Positions 31,984-40,633 of a stretch of 55,169 nt of DNA are shown here, piece after piece (the first letter of the stretch is position 1; the number at the start of each line of letters is the position of its first letter). Origin of the DNA: Acidobacteriota bacterium (GTDB lineage: Bacteria; Acidobacteriota; Terriglobia; 20CM-2-55-15); NCBI GenBank assembly GCA_022821145.1, contig JAJEEE010000027.1, positions 1-55,169 on the forward strand, in the 5' to 3' direction. A program made the translations under genes and the position numbers. The notes beneath the pieces are model-generated. The model did no database searches. It was not told the DNA's origin and saw only the letters and a list, made by a program, of their open reading frames with translations.

Positions 31984-33138
31984 ATGAGCAAATATGATCG
32001 CATCCTCCGCGTGCCCGCGCAGAGTTTCTTTCTTTTCGGCATGCGAGGCGTGGGCAAGAGCACCTGGATACGCGGCGCGTTGCCGGAGGCCGTGGTCATC
32101 GATCTGCTGGATGAGCGTCTGTTCCGCGACCTGTTGGCCGACCCGTCCCTCTTCTCCCAGATGCTGGCCGAGCGCGCGGCCGGAGACTGGGTCGTGGTCG
32201 ACGAGGTGCAGCGCCTGCCGGAGTTGCTCAACGAAGTGCACCGGCTCATCGAGCGCCGCGGGCTTCGCTTCGCCTTGCTCGGCTCCAGCGCTCGAAAGCT
32301 CAAGGCGGCCGGCACCAATCTGCTCGCTGGCCGTGCGATCCGAAGAATGATGTATCCATTGACCGCCGCGGAACTCGGTGAGGACTTCGATCTGGAGCGC
32401 GTCCTGCGTTTCGGATCGCTTCCGTTGGTCTGGACGAGCGATGCCCCCCGCGAGACGCTTGAAGCGTACGGAGAGCTGTACCTGCGCGAGGAAATCCGGG
32501 CCGAGGCGCTGGTTCGGAATCTCCCGGGCTTCGTTCGCTTCCTTCCGGTCGCGGCGCTGATGAACGGTGCGGTCGTCAACGTCTCGGGATTGGCCCGGGA
32601 GGCCGGGGTGGCGCGCGCCACCGTGCAGGGATATATCGAGATTCTGGAAGATACGCTCTTGGCGTACCGACTGCGCGCGTTCGAAACCCGCATGCGCGTG
32701 CGGGAGCGAAAGCACCCGAAGCTGCATTGGGTGGACCCGGGTGTCGTTCGCGCCGTCAAGCGGCAGTTCGGCGCGCCCGTTGCCGAGGAGCGTGGCCCGT
32801 TGCTCGAGTCGTGGGTCGGTACGACCCTGCGCGCCCACGCTCAAGCTGGGGATCTGTTCGAGGAGATGTTCTATTGGTCGCCGCATCGTTCCCAAGCCGA
32901 AGTCGATTTCCTGCTCCGGCGCGGCTCCGAGTTTCTCGCCATCGAGGTGAAGGCGGCGTCCCGATACCACAGCGGGTTGCTGCGGGGGTTGCGTGCGCTG
33001 GATGGACTGGACGGGCTCAAACGGCGGTTGTTGGTGTATGCCGGCGCGAGGAGCTTCCGCTCCGCCGACGGGATCGACGTGTGGCCGGCGCGCCGGTTCG
33101 CCCTGGCGGCGGCGTCGCGAACGCTGTGGCCACGCTGA
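31984..33138 (+). CDS. AAA+ ATPase with C-terminal DUF4143 domain
   Basis: The 384-residue protein carries Walker A GMRGVGKST (residues 19-27), Walker B DWVVVDEVQ and a sensor LLGSSARKLK. A DUF4143 domain (HWVDPGVVRAV, GPLLESWVGTTLRAH, QAEVDFLLRRGSEFLAIEVK) follows, with the Asp, Glu and Lys pattern of PD-(D/E)XK nuclease relatives. Such proteins are common accessory genes, often gained and lost between strains, and their role is unknown. The AT-rich upstream patch and lone position fit an acquired cassette. Confidence 0.88.
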   Translation: MSKYDRILRVPAQSFFLFGMRGVGKSTWIRGALPEAVVIDLLDERLFRDLLADPSLFSQMLAERAAGDWVVVDEVQRLPELLNEVHRLIERRGLRFALLGSSARKLKAAGTNLLAGRAIRRMMYPLTAAELGEDFDLERVLRFGSLPLVWTSDAPRETLEAYGELYLREEIRAEALVRNLPGFVRFLPVAALMNGAVVNVSGLAREAGVARATVQGYIEILEDTLLAYRLRAFETRMRVRERKHPKLHWVDPGVVRAVKRQFGAPVAEERGPLLESWVGTTLRAHAQAGDLFEEMFYWSPHRSQAEVDFLLRRGSEFLAIEVKAASRYHSGLLRGLRALDGLDGLKRRLLVYAGARSFRSADGIDVWPARRFALAAASRTLWPR

Positions 33139-33182
33139 AAGCGACCGCCGCCGCTCGGCGTGTATCCGCCGGGTCGCCGCGC

Positions 33183-33188
33183 TATACT
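33183..33188 (+). promoter_or_regulatory. -10 element (TATACT) before the Cys-rich gene
   Basis: TATACT ends 11 nt before ATG 33200 and no Shine-Dalgarno sequence intervenes. It fits a very short leader or none. Confidence 0.45.
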
Positions 33189-33199
33189 GCGCCTCTGTC

Positions 33200-33823
33200 A
33201 TGGCCAAATGCCCCCTCTGCTCCCGGCGGTCGGCGAAGCGGCACTGCCCGGCCAAGGGCGTCAAGATTTGCCCCACTTGCTGCGGGACCCATCGCGAGGT
33301 CGAGATCGAATGCCCCAGCGACTGCACCTACCTGCGGGCGGGGCGGACCTATGACGCCGGCCGGCGCCATCCGGCGCCCCCGCCTCCGGAGCGGGAATTC
33401 AGCCAGCAGTTTCGACACCGGTATGCCGGCGCCATCGCCGTGCTGGCGCAGGGCATTCTCGCCGAGCGCCACGACAACCCGTCGCTCTACGACAGCGACG
33501 TGCGGGAGGCGTTCAAGGCGCTGAAGGCCACGGCGAAGACGCGCGCCTCCGGGATCTACTACGAGACGCTGCCCGAGGGGAGCGCGGCTTCGATGGGACT
33601 CTACCGCAGGATCCAGGGCCTGATCGATCGGATGATGCAACCCCAGGCCCCCGGCGCCGACGCGCTCCGAGCCGGGGACGCGCCCGATGTTCTGGACTTC
33701 ATCGCCGTGTCCATGGAGCTGCGTTCCGGAGGACGCCCGAAGAGTCGACAGTACCTCGATTGGCTGTCGTCGGTCGCCCCGCCGCCGATGCCCGGCGAGC
33801 CCGGCGGGCTCATCGCCCCGTGA
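33200..33823 (+). CDS. Cys-rich N-terminal conserved hypothetical protein
   Basis: The 207-residue protein starts with a zinc-binding-like region, CPLCSRRSAKRHCPAKG, followed by CPTCCGTHREVEIECPSDC (about residues 4-42), with nine Cys in 40 residues. The rest is mostly helical, with a region rich in Ala, Arg and Leu. I recall similar proteins in Acidobacteriota annotated only as hypothetical. The stop overlaps the GTG of the GT9 gene (GTGA), so co-expression with it is likely. Function unknown. Confidence 0.72.
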   Translation: MAKCPLCSRRSAKRHCPAKGVKICPTCCGTHREVEIECPSDCTYLRAGRTYDAGRRHPAPPPPEREFSQQFRHRYAGAIAVLAQGILAERHDNPSLYDSDVREAFKALKATAKTRASGIYYETLPEGSAASMGLYRRIQGLIDRMMQPQAPGADALRAGDAPDVLDFIAVSMELRSGGRPKSRQYLDWLSSVAPPPMPGEPGGLIAP

Positions 33824-34929
33824 ACGCCGCCGCCCGTTCGGGCGTCCCCGGGACGCTGCTCGAGCCGGTCTCCAGCATCCTGGCGATCCGTTTCGCGCGG
33901 CTCGGCGACGTGGCCTTGCTGCTGCCCGCCCTGGTGCGTTTGCGCGCGATGTATCCCCGGGCCCGCCTCGCATTGATGACCGGGACGCCCTGCGCCGACC
34001 TGGGGCGGTTGTGCCCCCAGGTCGACGACGTCATCGCCGTGGACCGGTTGGGAATGCGCGACGGCGCGCGAGTCCGAGCGGTTCGGGACATCCTGTCGCT
34101 GGTCCGCAGGGTACGGTCCCGGCGATTCGACCTGGTCATCGACTTCCACAGCTTCCGGGAAACCAATCTCCTGGCCTGGCTGTCGGGGGCGCGTTTCCGG
34201 ATCGGCCTCAAACGGTCGGACCGGGCCTACCTGCCGTTCTGCTTCAACCAGGAGCCGGTCCTGGAAGACAAGAGCCTCCACGTTTCCGAGATGTTCTCCA
34301 GGGTGGTCGGGGGGTTGCCGGGAGCCGTGCCGTGGTCCCTCGCCTCGGCCGGACGGTTGCTCGCGGTGCCGGCCGGCCTGGCGGAGGAGGTCCGGCGCCG
34401 TCATTTCCGGACGCCGCCGAAGGTGCCCGTCGTGGCGGTCTATGTCGGCGCATCCGTCGAAAGCCGGCGCTGGGAACCGTCCCGGTTCGCGTCCGTCGCG
34501 GATCACGCGGCGTCGCAGTGGGGCGCCACGACCCTGATCCTGACGGGCAAGACGCCCGAGGAGGAAGCCATCGGCCGCAGGGTCGTCGAATCGGTCGCGG
34601 CTCGGGGGCGCGTACGCGTGGTCGCGGGTCTGGGAATCGCCGAGTTGGCGGCCGCGATCGGACTCTCCCGCTTGCTGGTCAGCAACGACACCGGACCGAT
34701 GCATCTCGGTCCGCTTATGGGCGTCCCGACTCTGGGGGTATTCAGCAGGAGCCTTCCCGACCACTACCGTCCGATCGGCGCCGGCGACCGCTACATCAGG
34801 AAAGACACCATCCACGACGTGACCGCGGACGAGGTGATTCAGACGATGGACGAGATGTGGCGTCCGGACGGATCCAGCGGCGCGCGCGGCGTCCCGGGGG
34901 CGGACCGGCTTTCCAGGTCGATCCGATGA
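33820..34929 (+). CDS. Glycosyltransferase family 9 (heptosyltransferase-like)
   Basis: The 369-residue GT-B enzyme has the N-terminal ILAIRFARLGDVALLLPAL, FDLVIDFHSFRETNLLAWLS and the C-terminal VSNDTGPMHLGPLMGVP, which are characteristic of GT9 heptosyltransferases acting on lipopolysaccharide core. The sugar donor is probably an ADP-heptose or related sugar, not proven. GTG 33820 is preferred to the upstream ATG 33760, which lies in the previous gene and adds a low-complexity Arg/Ala stretch. No other LPS gene is in the window. Confidence 0.85.
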   Translation: MNAAARSGVPGTLLEPVSSILAIRFARLGDVALLLPALVRLRAMYPRARLALMTGTPCADLGRLCPQVDDVIAVDRLGMRDGARVRAVRDILSLVRRVRSRRFDLVIDFHSFRETNLLAWLSGARFRIGLKRSDRAYLPFCFNQEPVLEDKSLHVSEMFSRVVGGLPGAVPWSLASAGRLLAVPAGLAEEVRRRHFRTPPKVPVVAVYVGASVESRRWEPSRFASVADHAASQWGATTLILTGKTPEEEAIGRRVVESVAARGRVRVVAGLGIAELAAAIGLSRLLVSNDTGPMHLGPLMGVPTLGVFSRSLPDHYRPIGAGDRYIRKDTIHDVTADEVIQTMDEMWRPDGSSGARGVPGADRLSRSIR

Positions 34930-34945
34930 GGCGGCGCGGACGGGG

Positions 34946-35245
34946 TTATCCGTTCGGATCGTCGATCCGGATCTTCAGCGACTTCAGGAACTTCATGTCC
35001 TGATCGTTCACCTTGAGCCGGACCTCGGATCCCGCTTCGCGCGTCGCGTCCTCCCCGTTGGCGCTCTCGGCCGCGGGTGCGCGCCTGTTGAGGCCGATGG
35101 TGGCCTCGAGCACGAGCAGCACGTCGTAGCCCGCGTCCTTGACGTTCTGGATCGCGGCGCCGATCTCCTCCGAACCGGACAGGGCGTCCTGGATCGTTGC
35201 GCCCAGTTCGCGCATCAACTTCTTCAGGTTCTCGTCCAGTTCCAC
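34946..35245 (-). CDS. Small conserved hypothetical protein
   Basis: The 99-residue protein is acidic and helical, starting MELDENLKKLMRELGATIQD. It continues with VKDAGYDVLLVLEATIGL and ends with FLKSLKIRIDDPNG. No Cys pairs, signal or membrane helix. I do not recognise a family. It converges with the GT9 gene and is upstream-adjacent to a divergent small membrane protein gene. The gap 35246-35466 shows a minus-strand TATCAT (35317-35322), a possible -10 for it, and little else. Confidence 0.6.
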   Translation of the reverse strand: MELDENLKKLMRELGATIQDALSGSEEIGAAIQNVKDAGYDVLLVLEATIGLNRRAPAAESANGEDATREAGSEVRLKVNDQDMKFLKSLKIRIDDPNG

Positions 35246-35466
35246 GACGCTCCCCGCGCGGACGCATGCCGAGGCGGATCCCTTCTGCGGATGCGAACCA
35301 TGACGGCAGGCCCACTAATGATAGCGGCTGCGCGCACCCTGTCAAGAACGGGCGGCAAGCCGGCGTCGCAGGCTTCCGGACCCCTTCCGGGCGAATTCGG
35401 ATCGCGCGCCGCGCCGCCGCCCGGTACACTGTATTGGGCCCGGTTCCATCGGCCAGCGTCGGCGCG

Positions 35467-35718
35467 ATGATCGAAAGAGTCAGAAGCTCGTTCAAGGACA
35501 CGTTCCGGACGCTGCGCACGTTGGTGCTGGAGGTCATCGGTGGGTTCTTTCTTGCGCTGGCCGCCGTCGGGGCCGTCGACGGCGTTCAGAACTACCGCAG
35601 GTACGTCGCCGGCGCCGACGAGGCCCTGTGGCGCGTCGTGCTGGACGGGATCTTCTTCGTGTCGATGTTGGTATTCGGCCTTCACAGTTTCTGGCGATCG
35701 CGGAAGATCCGTAGATAG
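35467..35718 (+). CDS. Small two-helix membrane protein
   Basis: The 83-residue protein has two hydrophobic segments (LVLEVIGGFFLALAAVGAV and VVLDGIFFVSMLVFGLHSFW) and a basic C-terminus, RSRKIRR. No named family is recognised. It precedes the methylmalonyl-CoA mutase gene by 18 nt, though a functional link is not obvious. The ATG is chosen because it gives a clean N-terminus; in-frame extension upstream would enter Arg-rich shadow sequence. Confidence rests on helix pattern and spacing. Confidence 0.6.
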   Translation: MIERVRSSFKDTFRTLRTLVLEVIGGFFLALAAVGAVDGVQNYRRYVAGADEALWRVVLDGIFFVSMLVFGLHSFWRSRKIRR

Positions 35719-35736
35719 AACGGGATTGGCTCCGGA

Positions 35737-37347
35737 ATGAGCGCCCCACCCCACGAGTCCCGCTTTCGGACCGGCTCGGGAATCCCCGTCAAGGCCGTCT
35801 ACACGGCCGCGGACCGTCCGTCCGACCCCGATACGGCCCTGGGCGATCCCGGTGAGTATCCCTATACGCGCGGCATCCGGCCCGGGACGTACCGCGACCG
35901 GTTGTGGACCATGCGCCAGTACGCGGGGTTCGGCTCGGCCGAAGACGCGAATGCCCGTTTCCGATACCTGATCGCCAACGGTCAGACGGGGCTGTCGGTG
36001 GCGTTCGATCTTCCCACCCAGTTGGGCCTGGATTCGGATCATCCGCTGGCCGAGGGCGAAGTCGGCCGCGTCGGTGTCGCCATCGACACGATCGACGACA
36101 TGGAACGCCTTTTCGAGGGGATCCCCATCGAAAGGGTGTCGACCTCGATGACGATCAACGCGACCGCGCCGATCCTCTTGGCGATGGTCCAGGTCGCCGC
36201 CGAGCGGCGGGGCGTCGGCGCCGCCGACCTCCGCGGCACTGTCCAGAACGACATCCTCAAGGAATACATCGCCCGCGGCACCTACATCTATCCGCCCCGG
36301 CCGTCGATGCGGCTCGTGACCGACGTGGTCGAGTACTGCCGCCGGGCGCTGCCGCGCTGGATGGCCGTGTCGGTCAGCGGATACCACATGCGTGAGGCGG
36401 GGGCCACCGCCGTGCAGGAGCTGGCGTTCACGATCGCCGACGCGATCGCCTACGGCGAGAGCGCCGTGTCGCGGGGGCTGGACTTCGACGAGTTCGCGCC
36501 GCAATTCTCGTTCTTCTTCGCCGTGCACAACGATCTCCTGGAGGAGATCGCCAAGTTCCGCGCCGCCAGGCGGATCTGGGCGCGCCTGGCCCGCGAACGG
36601 TTCGGAGCGCGGGATGCGCGGTCCATGCAGCTCCGGTTTCACGCCCAGACCGCCGGCTCGACGCTGACCGCGCAGTTCCCCGACGCCAACGTCGTCCGCG
36701 TGGCGTTGCAGGCCGTGGCCGCCGTCCTGGGCGGCGCGCAGTCCGTGCACACCAATTCCAAGGACGAGGCGCTGGCCATTCCCAGTGACGAAGCGGCCCG
36801 GCTCGCGTTGCGGACACAGCAGATCATCGCGTTCGAGTCGGGGATCGCGGCGACGGCCGATCCGGCCGGAGGCTCGTTTGCCGTCGAGGCTTTGACCGAC
36901 CGCCTGGAAGCGCTCACGCTCGAATACCTGGAGCGCGTCGAGTCCCTGGGCGGCATGGTCGAAGCCGTCGAGACCGGGTTCGCGCAGAAGGAGATCCAGG
37001 AAGCCGCCTACGCCTATCAGCGTTCCATCGAGAACGGCGAACGCGGCGTGGTGGGCGTCAACCGATATGCGTCGAGCGCGGACGGCGATGCGGCCCATCG
37101 AATATCGATTCATCGGCTGGACCCGGCGGTGGCGGCCCGGCAAATCGACCGTCTGTCCACGGCCCGGGCCGGTCGGGACGCCGCCGCGGTCGGGCGCAGC
37201 CTGGCCGGGCTCGAGTCCGCGGCGCGCCAGGAATCGAACCTGATGCCGTCCATCGTCGAGGCCGTGCGGATGCGGGCTTCGGTCGGAGAAATCGCAGACG
37301 CGCTGCGGAACGTCTTCGGCGAGCATCGGGAAGCGGTGACAATCTGA
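35737..37347 (+). CDS. mcmA: Methylmalonyl-CoA mutase, large (catalytic) subunit without B12 domain
   Basis: The 536-residue TIM-barrel subunit has YPYTRGIRPGTYRDRLWTMRQYAGFG, split here as YPYTRGI and TMRQYAGFGSAEDAN, plus SVAFDLPTQLG, TMTINATA and HTNSKDEALAIPSDEAA. The C-terminal cobalamin-binding domain (DxHxxG) is absent, so a separate small subunit must exist elsewhere. It interconverts (R)-methylmalonyl-CoA and succinyl-CoA with adenosylcobalamin. It indicates propionate or branched-chain amino acid metabolism. Confidence 0.93.
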   Translation: MSAPPHESRFRTGSGIPVKAVYTAADRPSDPDTALGDPGEYPYTRGIRPGTYRDRLWTMRQYAGFGSAEDANARFRYLIANGQTGLSVAFDLPTQLGLDSDHPLAEGEVGRVGVAIDTIDDMERLFEGIPIERVSTSMTINATAPILLAMVQVAAERRGVGAADLRGTVQNDILKEYIARGTYIYPPRPSMRLVTDVVEYCRRALPRWMAVSVSGYHMREAGATAVQELAFTIADAIAYGESAVSRGLDFDEFAPQFSFFFAVHNDLLEEIAKFRAARRIWARLARERFGARDARSMQLRFHAQTAGSTLTAQFPDANVVRVALQAVAAVLGGAQSVHTNSKDEALAIPSDEAARLALRTQQIIAFESGIAATADPAGGSFAVEALTDRLEALTLEYLERVESLGGMVEAVETGFAQKEIQEAAYAYQRSIENGERGVVGVNRYASSADGDAAHRISIHRLDPAVAARQIDRLSTARAGRDAAAVGRSLAGLESAARQESNLMPSIVEAVRMRASVGEIADALRNVFGEHREAVTI

Positions 37348-37402
37348 GAAGTTGAGTGACGGAAGCCTGCCTGGCCGCGACGAACGTTCGGCGGACCATC
37401 CG

Positions 37403-38515
37403 ATGAGATTCGAACTCCTCAAGACGGACTCCCGCACGCGGGCCCGCCGCGGACGGCTTCGCCTGGCTCACGGAACCGTGGAGACGCCCGTGTTCATGCC
37501 CGTGGGGACGCGGGCGACGGTCAAGGCCATGATGCCGGACCAACTGGCGGCGCTGGGCGCGGAAATGATCCTCGCCAACGCGTATCACCTGTTCGTTCGC
37601 CCCGGCCACGAGTTGATCCGAGGCCTGGGCGGACTGCACCGTTTCATGGCCTGGGATCGGCCGATTCTGACCGACAGCGGCGGGTACCAGGTCTACAGCC
37701 TGAGCGGCTTGCGCAGCATCGACCACGACGGCGTCTCGTTCCGTTCGCACCTGGACGGTTCGCCGCTGTTCCTGAGTCCGGAGATCGCCGTGGACATCCA
37801 GGCGGCGCTGGGGTCCGATGTCGTCATGGTCCTGGACGACTGCCTGGGGTATCCGGCGACCCCGGAGGACGCCGCGCGATCGATGCGCCGGTCGATGGAT
37901 TGGGCCGCCCGGAGCCGCGCCCGGTTCGACGGCGCGGCGCCGGGCGGTCAGGCGCTGTTCGGCATCGTGCAGGGATCGGTGTTCCCGGATCTCCGGCGCG
38001 AGAGCGCCCAGCGTCTTCGCGACGTCGGGTTCGACGGGTACGCCATCGGAGGTCTCGGCGTCGGCGAGCCCGTGGAGACGATGTACGATCTCGTCGAGGC
38101 CCAGGTTCCGTGGTTGCCGGCGTCGCGCCCGCGCTACCTCATGGGGGTCGGCACGCCGCGCGATCTGGTCGAATGCGTCGCCCGCGGCGTCGACATGTTC
38201 GATTGCGTGATGCCGACGCGCCACGCGCGGAACGGGTGGCTGTTTACCCGCGGCGGCCATATCGTGATCCGACACGCCGCGTACCGGGCGGACGACGCTC
38301 CGATCGACGCCGACTGCGCGTGTCCGGTCTGCGCCCGATACAGCCGCGCCTATTTGCGCCACCTGTTCCTCTCGCGGGAGGTTCTCTCCCCGGTTCTCAA
38401 CACGCTGCACAACCTCTTTTTCTACCTTGACACCATGCGGCGTATACGACACGCTATTGAATTTGAAAGGTTTAATGAGTTGTTGACCTGGGCGCGCAGT
38501 TCCGGGGCCGCGTAG
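37403..38515 (+). CDS. tgt: tRNA-guanine transglycosylase
   Basis: The 370-residue enzyme exchanges guanine 34 for preQ1 in tRNAs Asp, Asn, His and Tyr. Asp in LTDSGGYQVYS is the conserved general acid/base region, and GGLGVGEP and FDCVMPTRHARNG are present. The zinc site CACPVC with a downstream His (YLRHLF) is intact. ATG 37403 is the family start; an upstream TTG at 37352 would overlap nothing useful. It heads the tgt-yajC-secD-secF block common in bacteria. Confidence 0.95.
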   Translation: MRFELLKTDSRTRARRGRLRLAHGTVETPVFMPVGTRATVKAMMPDQLAALGAEMILANAYHLFVRPGHELIRGLGGLHRFMAWDRPILTDSGGYQVYSLSGLRSIDHDGVSFRSHLDGSPLFLSPEIAVDIQAALGSDVVMVLDDCLGYPATPEDAARSMRRSMDWAARSRARFDGAAPGGQALFGIVQGSVFPDLRRESAQRLRDVGFDGYAIGGLGVGEPVETMYDLVEAQVPWLPASRPRYLMGVGTPRDLVECVARGVDMFDCVMPTRHARNGWLFTRGGHIVIRHAAYRADDAPIDADCACPVCARYSRAYLRHLFLSREVLSPVLNTLHNLFFYLDTMRRIRHAIEFERFNELLTWARSSGAA

Positions 38516-38593
38516 CGCTCGGATGCGCCGTTCGTTCCGCTTTACTCCAGCGTTCCATATCGCCGCCATCCCCCAGGCACCGGAGGTCAGAGA

Positions 38594-38887
38594 GTGCTCC
38601 TGCTGCAACAAGCGCCGCAACAAGGCATCGTGAGCTTCCTGCCCATCATCCTGGTCATCGCGATCTTCTACCTGATCGTGTTCATGCCGGCCCGGAGGCG
38701 GCAGAAGAAGCTGCAGGAGATGATCGACAACCTGAAGACCGGCGACAAGGTCATCACCACCGGTGGTATCTTCGGGACGGTCGTGGCGTTACGAGGGGAC
38801 AAGCTGCAGTTGCGCATCGCCGAGAACGTCAAGATCGACGTCTCGAGAAACGCCGTCGCGTCCAAGCAGCAACCGGAGCACGAGTAA
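38594..38887 (+). CDS. yajC: Preprotein translocase subunit YajC
   Basis: The 97-residue protein has one membrane helix (LPIILVIAIFYLIVFMP) followed by RRRQKKLQEMIDNLKTGDKV and TTGGIFGTVVAL, the YajC signature. It is part of the SecDF-YajC accessory complex. GTG 38594 follows GGAGG at 38582-38586. secD begins 5 nt after its stop. Confidence 0.94.
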   Translation: MLLLQQAPQQGIVSFLPIILVIAIFYLIVFMPARRRQKKLQEMIDNLKTGDKVITTGGIFGTVVALRGDKLQLRIAENVKIDVSRNAVASKQQPEHE

Positions 38888-38892
38888 GGCAT

Positions 38893-40503
38893 ATGTCGAA
38901 GCGTATTCGAAACCGGATTCTGGTGACGCTGGCCGTCGCCGCCGCATCCGTCACGCTGTTCGCGGGCTTCCCCCCGAGCCTGGACAACGTCCGCGAACGG
39001 ATCCGGCTGGGTCTGGATCTTCAAGGCGGGGCCCATATCGTCATGGGCGTCGTGACCGACGACGCGATCCGCGCCGAGACCGATGCCGCCGTCGAACGCA
39101 TGGAGGCGCTGCTCGACGATGACGGGATCACGTACCGCCAGGGCACGCGCGTCGAAGACGGCCGGTTCCGGTTCGTCGGCGTGGACCCTGCCCGGGATAC
39201 GGACTTCCGTCAGTTGATGGTCAACCAGTTTCCGGATTGGCGCATCGACTCCACGGACGGCGACGTGCCGAACACCTATGTCCTGCAGCTCGACCTGGCG
39301 GCCGAGACCGTCTACCGCGACCAGGCGGTGACGCAGGCGATGCAGACCATCCGGAACCGGATCGACGAGCTCGGCGTCACCGAACCCGTGATTCAGGAGC
39401 ACGGCGGTCCGGGCGACTACGAAATCCTGGTGCAGTTGCCCGCCGTCGAAGACCCGGGACGCGTCCGCAACATCATGCAGTCGACGGCGTTGCTGGAGCT
39501 CAAGCTGGTCGTGCCGGGCGGCGGGCCGTTCGCGAGCCGGCCGGAGGGGCTCGCGGCGCTGGGCGGGGCGGTTCCGCTGGACGTCGAGCTGATCGAATCC
39601 GCCGAGGACGAGATCGTCGCCCTGGGCGGAGAGGCGTGGTACGCCGTCGAGCGAACCGCCGCGATCACCGGACGGGACTTGAGCAACGCGTCCGTGGGGC
39701 GGGACGCCAACGGCCGTCCCGACGTGCGATTCAACCTGACCCGGGACGGTTCGCAACGCTTCGGGACCGTGACGGGCGAGAACATCGGTCGGCAGTTGGC
39801 CATCGTCCTGGACGGCCGGATCCAATCCGCTCCCGTCATCAATGGGCTCATCACCAGCCAGGGCGTCATCGAGGGCGGGACGGGCGGCTTCACGCTGCAG
39901 GAGGCCAGCGACCTGGCGCTCATCCTGCGTTCGGGCGCGATGCCGGCGTCGCTGGAGTACCTGGAGGAGCGCGTGGTGGGCGCGTCCCTGGGCGAGGACT
40001 CGATTCGGCAGGGCGTGCTGGCGGGTGTTGTGTCGCTGGTGGTCGTCTTGTTGTTCATGCTCGTCTACTACAAGCTTTCCGGCGTCAACGCGGCTGTCGC
40101 CATGGTGCTGAACATCCTGATCCTCTTCGGGGCGCTGGCCTATTTCGATGCCGTGCTGACGCTGCCCGGAATCGCCGGCATCATTCTGACCATCGGTGTC
40201 GGGATCGATTCCAACATCCTGATCTTCGAGCGCATTCGCGAGGAGCTGCGCGCCGGCAAGACGGCCGTTTCGTCCGTCGTCACCGGTTTCAACCGGGTCT
40301 TCGTCACGATCGTGGACACGCACCTGGCGGCATTGATCTCGGCGATGTTCCTGTTCCTCTTCGGGACAGGGGCCGTCCGGGGATTCGCCGTCACGCTCGT
40401 CATCGGTCTGACCGCGAACGTGTTCACGGCCGTGTTCGTGTCGCGCACGCTGTTCGAGTGGCTCCTCGGGCGTCGGGCCGAGGCGCCGACTCTCAGCATC
40501 TGA
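38893..40503 (+). CDS. secD: Protein translocase subunit SecD
   Basis: The 536-residue inner-membrane protein has the first helix, a large periplasmic P1 domain beginning RLGLDLQGGAHIVMG, and five C-terminal membrane helices with VGVGIDSNILIFERIREEL. RND-type motifs are intact, so it should use the proton motive force to assist Sec export. It ends 130 nt before secF, an unusually long gap containing two hairpins. Confidence 0.95.
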   Translation: MSKRIRNRILVTLAVAAASVTLFAGFPPSLDNVRERIRLGLDLQGGAHIVMGVVTDDAIRAETDAAVERMEALLDDDGITYRQGTRVEDGRFRFVGVDPARDTDFRQLMVNQFPDWRIDSTDGDVPNTYVLQLDLAAETVYRDQAVTQAMQTIRNRIDELGVTEPVIQEHGGPGDYEILVQLPAVEDPGRVRNIMQSTALLELKLVVPGGGPFASRPEGLAALGGAVPLDVELIESAEDEIVALGGEAWYAVERTAAITGRDLSNASVGRDANGRPDVRFNLTRDGSQRFGTVTGENIGRQLAIVLDGRIQSAPVINGLITSQGVIEGGTGGFTLQEASDLALILRSGAMPASLEYLEERVVGASLGEDSIRQGVLAGVVSLVVVLLFMLVYYKLSGVNAAVAMVLNILILFGALAYFDAVLTLPGIAGIILTIGVGIDSNILIFERIREELRAGKTAVSSVVTGFNRVFVTIVDTHLAALISAMFLFLFGTGAVRGFAVTLVIGLTANVFTAVFVSRTLFEWLLGRRAEAPTLSI

Positions 40504-40533
40504 TCCCGCGCATGTATCCAGTGAAACAGTTTT

Positions 40534-40555
40534 CGGGAACATCTTGGAGTTCCCG
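40534..40555 (+). other. Hairpin 1 in the secD-secF gap
   Basis: CGGGAAC (40534-40540) pairs perfectly with GTTCCCG (40549-40555) across an 8-nt loop. No T-tract follows, so it is not a classical terminator. It lies in the coding gap between secD and secF. Confidence 0.4.
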
Positions 40556-40569
40556 GTGTCTTTCGAATT

Positions 40570-40607
40570 GCGGCGGCGCGGCAGGCGGTTCGATGTCATG
40601 CCGCCGC
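40570..40607 (+). other. Hairpin 2 in the secD-secF gap
   Basis: GCGGCGGC (40570-40577) pairs with GCCGCCGC (40600-40607) across a 22-nt loop. Purely GC, so stable on paper. With hairpin 1 it makes the secD-secF spacer structured. Confidence 0.35.
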
Positions 40608-40633
40608 GCGTTGCCGAACACGGGAACACGTGA

